Part shown: in pieces, positions 24,920 to 34,526 of the stretch
Layout: each line of letters begins with the position of its first letter
Numbering within the stretch: position 1 is the stretch's first letter
DNA from: Rhodanobacter sp. C03
GTDB taxonomy: Bacteria; Pseudomonadota; Gammaproteobacteria; Xanthomonadales; Rhodanobacteraceae
NCBI RefSeq assembly: GCF_002001175.1
Contig: NZ_MUNT01000012.1
Span: 1-43,237, forward strand
Length of the DNA stretch: 43,237 nucleotides
Reading direction: 5' to 3'
Position numbers and translations under genes: made by a program
Notes under the pieces: model-generated
Database searches by the model: none
What the model saw: the letters and a program-made list of their open reading frames with translations, nothing else
Told to the model about the DNA's origin: nothing

Positions 24920-26770
24920 ATGCCCGCACCCAACCACAGCCTCGTCGAGGCGATGAGCAGCGCCTACGACGCTGGCGACATGGAGCGAGTCATCGTCCTC
25001 GGCGAAGGCGCGGCTGAAACGGACGAACCAGCCCTGCTATGGCTGGGTCTCGCCCAGTACGCCTGCGCGCGCTACCGGCAGGCCGCAAGCGCGTTCGTGT
25101 CGCTGACGCGCATGCGGCCGCAGGTGTCCGCATACTGGAACAATCTCGGGCTCGCCTGCCGCCAGGACGGTGACATGGCGGGGGCCGAGCACGCGTTCCT
25201 GACGGCGCTCTCGTTGGCGCCGGACGATGCCGAGCTGCACTACAACCTCGGCCTGCTGCATCTGCAGCAACGGCATTGGGTGCTGGCCAGGCAGGCACTG
25301 ATGGATGCGGTACGTCTGTCGCCGCAGTTTATCGAAGCCCGCCTGCAGGCCGCACACGCCTGCTACGTCGGTGGCGACAACGATGGTCAGCAGGCCATGC
25401 TGGCCGGCGCCGCCGATTGGCCGGCCCAGTCGGGCGAACAGGCACTGACCCTTGCCGCGATGTTGTCCGCACAGGGCGAACTTGAAATCGCGCTCGGCAC
25501 ACTGGCCCGGGCACAGCTACCCGATGGACCGGCAGCCGGAAGCATGCGGCTGCGCATCGCCGCCCAGCGCTCGGCGCTATACGAGCGCAGCAACCAGCTC
25601 GATCGCGTACGCCGGGAGCTGCAGCAGTTGCCACTGGAGGTTCTCGACCAGCTGCCGGTGGACGACGAGGCCCGCGCCGAAGGCTGGAGCGCACATGCTG
25701 CACTGGCCATGCGCGACGCCGACTACGCCGCAGCCGCTGCGCTCTATCGTCGAATGCTTGCACAGGCCCTGGATGACCAGCACCGCGCCAGCGCCGCCTT
25801 CGGCCTGGCTGCAGCCAGCAGCCGGATGGGTCAACACGACGAGGTATGGCCGGCGTTGCAGACCGCCCACGCCGCACAGCTGAATATTGCGCAAGGCATC
25901 GTACCGGAGCTGATGCAACCGGACAGCGAGCCCTTGCAGATGGCCAGTCACCAGGTTGATCACACGGCCTACCAGGGCTGGAAACCGTTGCCCGTTTTGG
26001 CCGATCGGCACCAGCCGGTTTTCGTGGTCGGCTTTCCGCGCTCTGGCACGACGCTGCTGGAGCAGATGCTGGATGCGCACCCCGATTTCCGCTCGATGGA
26101 CGAACGCGCCTTCATCCATGACCTGATCGAGGGCATGGAAATGGCCGGCCAGCACTATCCCGACGACCTGGCGAACCTCACTGCGAGCGAAGCGGATCAA
26201 CTGCGTGCTGTCTACTTCCGCCGGGTCGCACAGATCGTGCCCGATCTCGGTCAGCGTCGGCTGGTCGACAAGAATCCGCTCAACATGTCGTGTCTGCCGA
26301 TGATCATGCGGCTGTTTCCGCAGGCGCGCATCATCCTGTGCCTGCGCCATCCGTGCGACGTGCTGCTCAGCTGTTACATGCAGTCGTTCCGCTCACCGGC
26401 CTTCATGGTGCTGTGTTCGTCGCTGCAGCGTCTGGCGCACGGTTACGTGCGGGCTTTCGAGCAGTGGTACGGGCATATCGAGGTGTTTGCACCCCACGTC
26501 CTGGAGTGGCGCTACGAATCCGTCGTCAGCCAGTTCGACGATCACGTCGCACGCCTGGCGCAGTTTCTCGAAGTCGCAGATGCCGCGCCGATGGCGCGCT
26601 TCACCGAACACGCGCAAGGCAAGCGATTCATCAGCACGCCCAGCTATGCCCAGGTCACCCAGGGCATCAACCGCAAGGCAGTCAACCGCTGGCATGCCTA
26701 CCGGGAACACTTCGAGCCCGTGCTGCCCATCCTGCGTCCATTGATCGACCGCCTCGGTTACACCGAATAA
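24920..26770 (+). CDS. TPR-repeat sulfotransferase
   Basis: A 616-residue protein with an N-terminal half of tetratricopeptide repeats (for example YWNNLGLACRQDGDMAGAEH, LHYNLGLLHLQQRHWVLARQ, YAAAAALYRRMLAQA) and a C-terminal sulfotransferase domain. The PAPS 5'-phosphosulfate loop is VVGFPRSGTTLLEQML and the 3'-phosphate motif is RHPCDVLLSCYMQSF. It would transfer sulfate from PAPS, to an unknown acceptor. TPR-sulfotransferases beside TonB receptors are recurrent in Xanthomonadales and sphingomonads, and a role in modifying the receptor or its ligand has been suggested but is unproven. The ATG at 24920 is used; the open frame runs back to a TTG inside the terminator. Confidence 0.85.
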   Translation: MPAPNHSLVEAMSSAYDAGDMERVIVLGEGAAETDEPALLWLGLAQYACARYRQAASAFVSLTRMRPQVSAYWNNLGLACRQDGDMAGAEHAFLTALSLAPDDAELHYNLGLLHLQQRHWVLARQALMDAVRLSPQFIEARLQAAHACYVGGDNDGQQAMLAGAADWPAQSGEQALTLAAMLSAQGELEIALGTLARAQLPDGPAAGSMRLRIAAQRSALYERSNQLDRVRRELQQLPLEVLDQLPVDDEARAEGWSAHAALAMRDADYAAAAALYRRMLAQALDDQHRASAAFGLAAASSRMGQHDEVWPALQTAHAAQLNIAQGIVPELMQPDSEPLQMASHQVDHTAYQGWKPLPVLADRHQPVFVVGFPRSGTTLLEQMLDAHPDFRSMDERAFIHDLIEGMEMAGQHYPDDLANLTASEADQLRAVYFRRVAQIVPDLGQRRLVDKNPLNMSCLPMIMRLFPQARIILCLRHPCDVLLSCYMQSFRSPAFMVLCSSLQRLAHGYVRAFEQWYGHIEVFAPHVLEWRYESVVSQFDDHVARLAQFLEVADAAPMARFTEHAQGKRFISTPSYAQVTQGINRKAVNRWHAYREHFEPVLPILRPLIDRLGYTE

Positions 26771-26784
26771 AAGGCGGCGCATAA

Positions 26785-26812
26785 AAAAGGCAGCGCCGAA
26801 GCGCTGCCTTTT
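26785..26812. terminator. Bidirectional rho-independent terminator
   Basis: AAAAGGCAGCGC and GCGCTGCCTTTT form a perfect 12-bp stem over a CGAA loop, with A and T runs on both flanks. It sits between the convergent sulfotransferase and prc genes and should serve both. Confidence 0.85.
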
Positions 26813-26834
26813 GCCGAGTCTGCGCAGCGCTGAC

Positions 26835-29078
26835 TCAGTGCGCAGCCGTCGGCGCCGCCACAGGAGCCGCCTTGTCCGCGACTGTGGCGACGCTGAACTT
26901 GCCGCCATACGGCAGCACTTCGGCCGCCAGCTTCGGGTCGACCTTGATCATGCCGACCGCGTCGTACAGGATGTGCGCGGTCTCGTTGAGCTCCACGTCC
27001 TTCGCCTTCTTCGCGTCCTTCTCCTGCTTGAGTTCGCTCTTCAGGCTGCGCTCGTTCGCATCGAGGCCGTCGTCGAGCGCATTGTCGTCGTCGCTCAGCA
27101 CCGCGTCGGTACCGTCGATCGCCTTGTGCCGGTTGCGGAACTCGGTCTGCAGCGCATCCTGCTGCTTGCGCTCGGCTTCGCGGGTGACGTAGTTCAGCGA
27201 GATCGAGGTCTTGTCGCGCATGATCTTGTATTGCGCCAGCTCGTCGAGCATCAGCTTCCATGCCGGCGACTGCGCCACACGTGCATCGTGCAGCTGCTGC
27301 AACTGTGGCAGGTAGGCATTGAGATTGGCCACCGGCTGGTAATTGGCCGGCGCGATCTGCGTCCACTTCAGCGCGTTGTCGTAGGTGGACTCGCCGAAGT
27401 CCTTGTCGTCGCCGTTCTTCGGGAATGCGATATCCGGCGTCACGCCCTTCAGCTGGGTCGAGCCGCCATTGATCCGGAAGAACTCCTGGATGGTCATCTT
27501 CAGCTCGCCGAACTGCGGCTTCTCGCTGTCGCCGCTGGCGAAGCGGTCGAGGTCGACCAGGTTCTGCACGGTGCCCTTGCCGAACGTCGGCTCGCCGACG
27601 ATCAGGCCGCGATGGTAGTCCTGGATCGCCGCGGCGAAGATCTCCGAAGCCGAAGCCGAGCCGCGGTTGACCAGCACCGCCAGCGGGCCGCTCCACGCCA
27701 TGCCGGGATCGTCGTCGCCCTGTACCTCGACGTGACCCTTGGAATCGCGCACCTGCACCACCGGGCCGGTATCGATGAACAACCCGGTCATCGCATTGGC
27801 CTCGGCCAGCGAGCCGCCGCCGTTGTTGCGCAGATCCACGATCACGCCCTGCACGCCAGCCGTCTTCAGCTCGCCGAGCAGCTTGGCGACGTCGCGGGTG
27901 GCGCTCTTGAAGTCCTTGTCGCCTTCGCTGCGCGCACCGAAGTCGGAATAGAACGTGGGCAGTTCGATCACACCGATCTTGCGGGTGACATCACCGTCCT
28001 TGATATCGACAATCTTTTTCTTCGCTGCCTGTTCCTCGATGCTGACCTTCTGGCGCACCAGGCTGACGATCTCGTGCTTGCCGTCCACACCGGCGTCGGC
28101 CGGAATGATCTCCAGCTTTACGGTGGTGTCCTTCTTGCCGCGGATCAGGTTGACCACGTCATCCAGGCGCCAGCCGATCACGTCGACGATCGGATTGTTG
28201 CCCTGGCCGACGCCCACGACGCGATCGCCGACATGGACCTTGCCCGACTTGTTGGCCGGGCCAGCCGGTACCAGCTCGCGGATCTGGGTGTAGTCGTCGC
28301 GTGCCTGCAGCACCGCACCGATGCCTTCCAGCGACAGCTTCATCGCGATGTCGAAGTTCTCCGCTGCGCGCGGCCCGAGGTAATCGGTATGCGGGTCGGT
28401 GGTTTCGGCATACGCGGTCATGAACGTCTGGAACGCGTCCTCGCTGTCGAGCTGCTTCACGCGGTCGATGTAGCCGGCGTAACGCTTGTCCAGCGTCTTG
28501 CGGATCTCCGCATCGTCCTTGCCGGCCAGCTTCAGGCGCATCCAGTCGTTCATCGTACGCTGGCGCCACAAGGTGTCCAGCGCCGCCTGATCCTTCGGCC
28601 AGTCGACATTCTTGCGGTCGAACGTATAGCTCTGGTCGGTGGAGAAATCGAAGCCCTGCTTGAGCAGGCCACGCGCATAGCCCATGCGCTCGACGGCGCG
28701 CTGCACGTACAGGTTGAAGATCGAGAACGGCGCGGACAGGTCCTGATTCCAGATCGCGTCATCGAGCTGGGTCTTCAGCGGCGCGAACTTCGCCATGTCG
28801 GCCTGGGTGAAGAACACCTTCTCGCCATCCAGCAACTTGAAGTAGGCGTTGTAGATGCGCGCCGACATCGCATCGTCGAGCGGCTGCGCGTCATAGTGGA
28901 AGCGGGTCAGGAAGCGCGCCGACAGCTGCGCGGCCTGCGCCTCGGTGGCGGTGGGCTTGAGCGGCCAGCTGGCCGCCTTGCGACTGCCGTTGCCGGCACC
29001 GAGGTCGGCCGCCGACTGTGCGATGACACAGGTGGCAGTGAAGGCAAGCAGCAAGACCAGCGCGGGACGAAATTTCAT
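26835..29078 (-). CDS. prc: Tail-specific (carboxy-terminal processing) protease Prc
   Basis: A 747-residue periplasmic protease of family S41. There is a signal peptide (about 1-20), an N-terminal helical domain, a PDZ domain (about 240-325, LEGIGAVLQARDD), and the catalytic domain with Ser476 (RGSASASE) and Lys501 (FGKGTVQ), spaced exactly as in E. coli Prc Ser430/Lys455. It degrades proteins with nonpolar C-termini, including peptidoglycan hydrolases and PBP3 precursor, so its place next to envelope genes fits. The C-terminal region is rich in Lys/Glu/Asp. It is close behind lipA on the same strand. Confidence 0.95.
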   Translation of the reverse strand: MKFRPALVLLLAFTATCVIAQSAADLGAGNGSRKAASWPLKPTATEAQAAQLSARFLTRFHYDAQPLDDAMSARIYNAYFKLLDGEKVFFTQADMAKFAPLKTQLDDAIWNQDLSAPFSIFNLYVQRAVERMGYARGLLKQGFDFSTDQSYTFDRKNVDWPKDQAALDTLWRQRTMNDWMRLKLAGKDDAEIRKTLDKRYAGYIDRVKQLDSEDAFQTFMTAYAETTDPHTDYLGPRAAENFDIAMKLSLEGIGAVLQARDDYTQIRELVPAGPANKSGKVHVGDRVVGVGQGNNPIVDVIGWRLDDVVNLIRGKKDTTVKLEIIPADAGVDGKHEIVSLVRQKVSIEEQAAKKKIVDIKDGDVTRKIGVIELPTFYSDFGARSEGDKDFKSATRDVAKLLGELKTAGVQGVIVDLRNNGGGSLAEANAMTGLFIDTGPVVQVRDSKGHVEVQGDDDPGMAWSGPLAVLVNRGSASASEIFAAAIQDYHRGLIVGEPTFGKGTVQNLVDLDRFASGDSEKPQFGELKMTIQEFFRINGGSTQLKGVTPDIAFPKNGDDKDFGESTYDNALKWTQIAPANYQPVANLNAYLPQLQQLHDARVAQSPAWKLMLDELAQYKIMRDKTSISLNYVTREAERKQQDALQTEFRNRHKAIDGTDAVLSDDDNALDDGLDANERSLKSELKQEKDAKKAKDVELNETAHILYDAVGMIKVDPKLAAEVLPYGGKFSVATVADKAAPVAAPTAAH

Positions 29079-29086
29079 GGGGGTTC

Positions 29087-30097
29087 TCAGACTGACTCGG
29101 TGACGCCCGCGGCATGCGCCTGCAGGTCGGCGTGATAGGACGAACGCACCAGCGGACCGGAGGCGACGTGATGGAAGCCCATCGCCTCACCGGCTTCGCG
29201 CAATGCCTCGAATTCTTCGGGAGTCCAGTAGCGCACCACCGGGTGATGGTGCGGCGTGGGCTGCAGGTACTGGCCAATGGTGATCATCTCGACGTCATGC
29301 GCGCGTAAATCGCCCATCGTCTCGATCACCTGATCCCAGGTTTCGCCCAGACCCAGCATGATGCCGGACTTGGTCGGCACCTCCGGATGCTGCGCCTTGA
29401 AGCGCTTGAGCAGGTCCAGCGACCACTGATAGTCGGCGCCCGGACGCACTTCGCGGTACAGGTGCGGCACGGTTTCCAGATTGTGGTTGAACACGTCCGG
29501 CGGGAAGTCCTTCAGCACTTCCAGCGCGCGCTCCATGCGGCCCTTGCCGCGGAAGTCCGGCGTGAGGATCTCGATCCGGATGTTCGGACTCGCATGGCGG
29601 GTCGCGCGGATACAAGCAGCGAAGTGCTCGGCGCCGCCGTCGCGCAGGTCGTCGCGATCGACCGAGGTGATCACCACATAGCGCAGGCGCATGTCGCGGA
29701 TCGTCTCGGCAAGCCGTGCCGGCTCCAGCGGGTCGGGTGCGGATGGACGTCCATGCGCCACGTCGCAGAACGAGCAGCGGCGCGTGCACACCTCGCCGAG
29801 GATCATGAACGTCGCGGTGCCCTTGCTGAAGCACTCGTGGATGTTTGGGCAGGACGCTTCCTCGCACACGGTGACCAGCGCGTTCTCGCGCAGGCGCGCC
29901 TTCAGCTGCTGCACGGCATTGCCCTGCGGCAACCGCACGCGGATCCAGCTCGGCTTGCGCAGCGTCGGTACCGCGCTGTCGAAACCGGCACGGTTCAGCG
30001 CGATCTTGTCGTTGCCGACCTGTTTTTCACCCGCAGGCGCACCGCTGACGACGGTGATCGGGATGACCTTGGCGGAAGAAGTGGAAATTTCGCTCAT
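29087..30097 (-). CDS. lipA: Lipoyl synthase
   Basis: A 336-residue radical-SAM enzyme that inserts two sulfurs into octanoyl groups on carrier proteins. The family-specific auxiliary cluster cysteines are Cys78, Cys83 and Cys89 ([12 protein letters not shown]), and the radical-SAM cluster is Cys104, Cys108 and Cys111 (CTRRCSFC). The N-terminal extension to about residue 45 is not conserved. It is followed by prc and preceded by lipB, whose product supplies its substrate. Confidence 0.96.
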   Translation of the reverse strand: MSEISTSSAKVIPITVVSGAPAGEKQVGNDKIALNRAGFDSAVPTLRKPSWIRVRLPQGNAVQQLKARLRENALVTVCEEASCPNIHECFSKGTATFMILGEVCTRRCSFCDVAHGRPSAPDPLEPARLAETIRDMRLRYVVITSVDRDDLRDGGAEHFAACIRATRHASPNIRIEILTPDFRGKGRMERALEVLKDFPPDVFNHNLETVPHLYREVRPGADYQWSLDLLKRFKAQHPEVPTKSGIMLGLGETWDQVIETMGDLRAHDVEMITIGQYLQPTPHHHPVVRYWTPEEFEALREAGEAMGFHHVASGPLVRSSYHADLQAHAAGVTESV

Positions 30098-30106
30098 GTA
30101 GACAGC

Positions 30107-30775
30107 TCAGACCGCCTCGCGAGCGGGGAGTTCGGGCAAGACAGGGGCAGCTGGCTCGGCGACAAAGCCGAACTGGCAGCAGAACTGCTCCGCCAGTACG
30201 TCCTCGACCGCGGCCAATTGCGACGGACCGCCCAAGTCTACCATTTGCGTGACCGCCAAACCCTTGTAGCCGCAAGGGTTGATGCGGTGAAACGGCTCCA
30301 GGTCCATGTTCACGTCGAGGGCGAGGCCGTGAAAACTGCAACCGCGGCGCACACGCAGTCCCAGCGCGGCCACCTTGGCCTCGGCCACATACACGCCGGG
30401 GGCGCCTTCGCGCCGGGCCGCCACGATCTGCCAGTGCGCCAGCGTATCGATGATCGACTGCTCGATCTTGTGGACCAGCTCGCGCACGCTCACTCCGGCG
30501 CGGCGCAGGTCGATCAATGGATAGCCGACGATCTGGCCAGGGCCGTGATAGGTGACCTGGCCACCGCGATCGACCGGCACCACCGGAATATCGCCGGCCG
30601 CCAGCACGTGCTCCATCTTGCCAGCCTGGCCCAGCGTGAACACTGGATCGTGTTCCAGCAGCCACAGCTCGTCGACCGTATCTGCCGTTCGGTTGTCGGT
30701 GAACGCACTCATCGCCCGCCACACCGGCTCGTACGGCTGGCGGCCAAGGCGACGGATTTTCAACGGCAACGACAT
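30107..30775 (-). CDS. lipB: Octanoyl-ACP transferase LipB
   Basis: A 222-residue octanoyltransferase that moves octanoate from ACP to lipoyl domains. The catalytic Cys168 lies in [12 protein letters not shown] and Lys134 in [28 protein letters not shown] is the conserved substrate-binding segment. An AAGG site precedes the ATG. It is 9 bp upstream of lipA, in the same order as in E. coli (dacA-ybeD-lipB-lipA). A REP-type inverted repeat lies just upstream, separating it from ybeD. Confidence 0.96.
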   Translation of the reverse strand: MSLPLKIRRLGRQPYEPVWRAMSAFTDNRTADTVDELWLLEHDPVFTLGQAGKMEHVLAAGDIPVVPVDRGGQVTYHGPGQIVGYPLIDLRRAGVSVRELVHKIEQSIIDTLAHWQIVAARREGAPGVYVAEAKVAALGLRVRRGCSFHGLALDVNMDLEPFHRINPCGYKGLAVTQMVDLGGPSQLAAVEDVLAEQFCCQFGFVAEPAAPVLPELPAREAV

Positions 30776-30798
30776 GGTGGAACCTTGGGAGGGAGCCA

Positions 30799-30873
30799 GT
30801 AGGAGCGCACCTTGTGCGCGATGCTCTGATGTTTATGGATGCGAAGAGCATCGCGCACAAGGTGCGCTCCTAC
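30799..30873. repeat. REP-type inverted repeat (BIME-like)
   Basis: Two perfect 29-bp arms (30799-30827 and 30845-30873), the left beginning GTAGGAGCGCACCTTGTGCG, face each other over 17 bp. The core resembles REP sequences widespread in Pseudomonas and Xanthomonadales. It lies between ybeD and lipB and could stabilise the mRNA or attenuate transcription. Confidence 0.85.
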
Positions 30874-30884
30874 CGGGCGGAGAT

Positions 30885-31175
30885 TTACATCGTGTAACGC
30901 ACATCCGGGCTGGCACGCAGTGCGTCGTGGGCCGCCTCGTACTGCTCGCGGTTGTCGCAATGGAAGCTCACCGTCACCGAGACGAAATTGCCGGCACCGG
31001 AATGCCGGTGCCGCACGCTTTCGTGCAACACCCGCAGGCCGGCGCGCTCCAGCAACTGCGGCACGTGGGTCGGCAGGTTCGCGCTGGCATTGCCGACCGC
31101 GGTGATCTCGAACTCACCGGGAAACTGGAAACCCTTCCCGTCCTGCTTCGCTTTCGTGAAGTCGATCGGTTGCAT
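30885..31175 (-). CDS. ybeD: YbeD/DUF493 family protein
   Basis: A 96-residue protein of the UPF0250/DUF493 family, a small ACT-like fold of unconfirmed function. The FQFPGEFEITAVGNA and SVTVSFHCDNREQYEAAHDAL segments and the C-terminal PDVRYTM are typical of the family. Its ATG shares a base with the stop of dacA (TAATG at 31177-31173), so it is translationally coupled to it. Synteny with E. coli (dacA-ybeD-lipB) supports the name. Confidence 0.92.
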   Translation of the reverse strand: MQPIDFTKAKQDGKGFQFPGEFEITAVGNASANLPTHVPQLLERAGLRVLHESVRHRHSGAGNFVSVTVSFHCDNREQYEAAHDALRASPDVRYTM

Positions 31176-32419
31176 TATTTTGCACTCGGAGCCGGTTCAC
31201 TGTTGCTCTTGCTGCTGTGGAACCACAGCATGATGCTGTCCCACAGGCGCGAGAAGAAACCGCCCTGCGGCGCATCGTTCAGCGCAACCAGCGGCACCGT
31301 CTGCACCGGCTGGCCGTCCAGCGAAACGCGCAGCGTCCCGACCTGCTGGCCCTTGCTGAACGGCGCGATCAGGGTGGCCGGAATATCCATGTCGGCCTTG
31401 AGCTTGTCGTAATCGCCGCGCTTGACGGTGACCTGCACGTCCTCGGCGACGCCGATCGGCAACTGGTTCGTCGTACCCTTCCACAACCGCGGCGTGGCCA
31501 GCGGCTTGCTGGCGTCATACAGCTTGTGCGTCTCGTAGAAACGGAAACCGTAGTTGAGCAAGGCCATCGCCGAGTCGGCGCGTGCCTTCTCGCTGCTGGC
31601 GCCCATCACGATCGCGATCATGCGCGACTCGCCCTGCTTGGCCGAGGCCGCCAGACAGAAGCCGGCCGCCGCGGTGTGGCCGGTCTTGATGCCGTCCACG
31701 CTCGGATCGCGCCACAGCAGCGTATTGCGGTTGCCCTGCTTGATGCCATTCCATTCGAACTGCTTGATCGCGGAGATCGCGTAGTCCTCGGGGAAATCGT
31801 GGATCAGCGCGCGCGACAGGATCGCGATGTCGTGCGCGGTGGTGTAGTGGTTGGCGATCGGGTAGCCGGAGGCATTCTCGAAGTTCGAGTTGACCATGCC
31901 GAGTTGTTTGGCATAGGCATTCATCAGGCCGGCGAAGGCCGACTCGGAACCGGCGGTGTGCTCGGCCAGTGCGATCGCGGCGTCGTTGCCGGACTGGATG
32001 ATCAGGCCGTACAACAGATCCTTCAGCGGCACCTGACTGTTGAGCTTGAGGAAGCTGGTGGAACCGTCGGTACCCGCGCCGCCCCCGCGCCACGCGTTCT
32101 CGCTGATGGTGACCGGATCGGTCATGTGGACCTTGCCGTTGGCGACTTCGGCGGAGACGACGTAGTCGGTCATGATCTTGGTGATCGAGGCCGGCTCCAC
32201 GCGCAGATCCGGCTCCTTGCTGGCGAGGATCTGGCCAGTGGCGTAATCCATCAATACCCAGGCCTTGCCATCGACATCCGGCGGCGGTGGTACCGGCGCG
32301 TCAGGCACCACGGGCCGGGGCACCGGCGCAGGATGCGGCGGCGCCGTCTGGGCGACGGCAATACCGAACAGCAGGGCAGCAGCAGCGAACGGAATCAGGG
32401 TGCGGCGGAAAAAATTCAT
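31175..32419 (-). CDS. dacA: D-alanyl-D-alanine carboxypeptidase (PBP5/6 type)
   Basis: A 414-residue penicillin-binding protein that trims the terminal D-Ala from peptidoglycan stems. There is a signal peptide (ending AVAQ), a Pro-rich linker, and the active-site motifs Ser78-x-x-Lys81 (SITK), Ser143-Gly-Asn (SGN) and KTG (DGIKTGHT). The C-terminal beta domain is followed by an amphipathic membrane-anchoring helix (FFSRLWDSIMLWFHS). The ATG at 32419 starts MNFFRRTLIPF; a longer frame adds 16 unlikely residues. The dacA name follows the conserved gene order; dacC is equally used in relatives. Confidence 0.93.
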   Translation of the reverse strand: MNFFRRTLIPFAAAALLFGIAVAQTAPPHPAPVPRPVVPDAPVPPPPDVDGKAWVLMDYATGQILASKEPDLRVEPASITKIMTDYVVSAEVANGKVHMTDPVTISENAWRGGGAGTDGSTSFLKLNSQVPLKDLLYGLIIQSGNDAAIALAEHTAGSESAFAGLMNAYAKQLGMVNSNFENASGYPIANHYTTAHDIAILSRALIHDFPEDYAISAIKQFEWNGIKQGNRNTLLWRDPSVDGIKTGHTAAAGFCLAASAKQGESRMIAIVMGASSEKARADSAMALLNYGFRFYETHKLYDASKPLATPRLWKGTTNQLPIGVAEDVQVTVKRGDYDKLKADMDIPATLIAPFSKGQQVGTLRVSLDGQPVQTVPLVALNDAPQGGFFSRLWDSIMLWFHSSKSNSEPAPSAK

Positions 32420-32492
32420 CGTGGTCTTCAATCCAGTCTTGGATGCCGACGCGGCAGGTGCCGGCAAGGTGTCAGTGTTCGAACAAACCCGC

Positions 32493-33410
32493 TCAGTCTA
32501 CCGCGACCTGCGGCCGAGGCAGACCCATGCCCTCGATCCGGGCGCTGACCTGATCGGCGCTGTTCACATCCGCCAGTGGCCCGACGCGCACCCGGCGCAC
32601 GTGCTGGCCGTTGATTTCGGCATCGGACACCTGCACCGTACCCAGCCCGGCCTGACGCAGACGCTGGGCCACCTTCTCGGCATTGTCAGCATCGGAAAAC
32701 GCACCGACCTGCAGGTAGATTCCCGGGTGTGCGCTTGTGACCACAGCCGCTGGCGGCAGTTCCGACGCCGGCTCGCCGGGATCGATACCGCGCACCTCGA
32801 CCAGCCCGGTGCCCTTGGGCCAGATACCGATCTTCACCGCCGCCGCGTAGGACAGATCGATCACACGATCTTCATGAAACGGGCCACGGTCGTTCACCCG
32901 CACGATCACACTCTTGCCGTTCTGCAAGTTGGTGACCCGCGCATAGCTGGGCAACGGCAAGGTCTTGCTGGCCGCGGTAAACGCATACATGTCGTAGGTT
33001 TCGAGGCTGGAGGTCTTGTAGCCGTGGAACTTGTTGCCATAGAACGAGGCGATGCCGCGCTCGTCGTAGCCACGCGCGCTGGGCAGCACTTTGTAAGTCT
33101 GCCCAAGCACGGAATACGGCGACTTGTTGCCGTACAGCGAACGCGGCTCGATCTTCGGCACCGGCTCGACCAGCTTGCTGAGATCCGGTGGTGGGCCGCC
33201 CGGCACGCTGTCGCTGTTGTCGCGATAACGGCTGCCCTGGGATTTGCTGATGTCGTCGCTGAACGGAACGCTGCCGGCACTCGCCGGCGCCGACGCTGTG
33301 CGGCTATTGTTGCGCGATATGCCATGCGCGGGCCGCGGCTTCGCCCCGCTGCACCCGGCCAGCAGCACCGCGGCCAACAGCATCGCCGCCACCCATCCGC
33401 AGCGTTTCAT
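32493..33410 (-). CDS. rlpA: RlpA septal-ring lipoprotein / lytic transglycosylase
   Basis: A 305-residue lipoprotein: lipobox LLAGC with Cys20, a low-complexity linker, a double-psi beta-barrel RlpA domain (GIASFYGNKFHG, TYDMYAFTAASKTLPLPS, NDRGPF), and a C-terminal SPOR domain (GIYLQVGAFSDADNAEKVAQ) that binds denuded glycan strands. The His of the usual TAAHKTLP motif, needed for lytic activity in some relatives, is Ser here, so enzymatic activity is less certain. The start at 33410 overlaps the stop of mltB by ATGA. Confidence 0.93.
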   Translation of the reverse strand: MKRCGWVAAMLLAAVLLAGCSGAKPRPAHGISRNNSRTASAPASAGSVPFSDDISKSQGSRYRDNSDSVPGGPPPDLSKLVEPVPKIEPRSLYGNKSPYSVLGQTYKVLPSARGYDERGIASFYGNKFHGYKTSSLETYDMYAFTAASKTLPLPSYARVTNLQNGKSVIVRVNDRGPFHEDRVIDLSYAAAVKIGIWPKGTGLVEVRGIDPGEPASELPPAAVVTSAHPGIYLQVGAFSDADNAEKVAQRLRQAGLGTVQVSDAEINGQHVRRVRVGPLADVNSADQVSARIEGMGLPRPQVAVD

Positions 33411-34417
33411 CGGGCCTGATCCGCTTGGTGCACCCCTGCGATGATCGCCTGCGCCAGCTGGTTGACCGCCATCGCGTACAGCGGACTGCGGTTGTAGGTG
33501 GTGATCACGTAGAAATTCTGGAAGGTGAACCAGTACTCCGGCCCGTTCACGCCCTCGAGCGTCTGCAGGCTGCTCGGCTGCCCCGGATTCAGCGCCTGCA
33601 ACGGGGCGTAGCCCCACGCCTCAAGCTGTTCCAGCGACCATTGCGGTTTGGCGTCCTTCACCGTGAGCGGCTTCTGTGCCCCGTCCGGTTGCGCCCGCGC
33701 CGCCACCGGACCGCCGTTGATCCAGCCATGCTTCGTGAAATAGTTGGCGACACTGGCCAGGATGTCCGGCAGCGAGTTCCTCATGTCGATATGGCCGTCG
33801 CCATCCGCGTCCACGCCGTAATCGCGGATGCTCGACGGCATGAACTGACCCCAACCCTGCGCGCCGGCGTAGGAGCCGGTAAGCGTATCGAGCGGGCCGG
33901 CCAGATGGTTGTCGGGCAGCTCCAGCAGCGTCTTCAGCTCGCTGCGAAAGAACGTGGCGCGCGGCGGGTAGTACAGGCCCAGCGTGACCAGCGCGTCTAG
34001 TACCATGTACTTGCCGGTGTTGCCGCCGTAGCTGGTTTCCACGCCGACGATCGCCACCAGATATTCCGGCGCCACGCCGTACTGGCGCCCGATCTGTTCC
34101 AGCAACGCGCGATGCGCGCGGTAGAACGCGATGCCGCCATCGATGCGCTGGTCGGTCAGGAAGATCGGCCGGTAATCCTTCCACGGCTTGCCCTCGGCCG
34201 GACGGCTTATCGCATCGAGGATGCTCTGCTGCCTCTTCGCGCCATCGAGCAATGCATTCAGCGCCTGCGGGCTCTTGCCGGTATCGCGCGCCACCTCACG
34301 TACCAGTTCGTCTTGTCCGGGATGCGTAGCCGCCAGTGCCGGGGCCACCGTACCCATCCAGAACAGACTCAAGACGGCAAGAAAACGGACCGGGCGTAGC
34401 GCGGGAATGACGGTCAT
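33407..34417 (-). CDS. mltB: Membrane-bound lytic murein transglycosylase B
   Basis: A 336-residue lytic transglycosylase. The N-terminus is a signal sequence (LAVLSLFWMGTVAPALAA), here without a lipobox, so the protein is probably soluble periplasmic. The catalytic Glu127 lies in VGVETSYGGNTG, and QGWGQFMPSSIRDYGVDADGDG is a family motif. The ATG at 34417 (MTVIPALRPVRF) is used; the longer frame extends into the region next to rodA. It cleaves peptidoglycan with formation of 1,6-anhydro ends and is coupled to rlpA. Confidence 0.92.
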   Translation of the reverse strand: MTVIPALRPVRFLAVLSLFWMGTVAPALAATHPGQDELVREVARDTGKSPQALNALLDGAKRQQSILDAISRPAEGKPWKDYRPIFLTDQRIDGGIAFYRAHRALLEQIGRQYGVAPEYLVAIVGVETSYGGNTGKYMVLDALVTLGLYYPPRATFFRSELKTLLELPDNHLAGPLDTLTGSYAGAQGWGQFMPSSIRDYGVDADGDGHIDMRNSLPDILASVANYFTKHGWINGGPVAARAQPDGAQKPLTVKDAKPQWSLEQLEAWGYAPLQALNPGQPSSLQTLEGVNGPEYWFTFQNFYVITTYNRSPLYAMAVNQLAQAIIAGVHQADQAR

Positions 34418-34526
34418 GAATAGGCTTCGCTGGCAGTAGTGGCGGCTTCGTCGAAAGCCTAACATGCACGCCTCGGCAAGCCTGTCCTGCAGCAGGTCAT
34501 CCGCAGACCGCTGGATGGCAGCGCTT

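Noticed and set aside
22303..24933. 876-codon minus-strand open frame opposite the TonB receptor
   Set aside because: Antisense shadow in GC-rich DNA; low-complexity Val/Arg/Gly composition and no recognisable domain.
26811..29135. 774-codon plus-strand open frame opposite prc
   Set aside because: Antisense shadow of prc; no domain and atypical composition.
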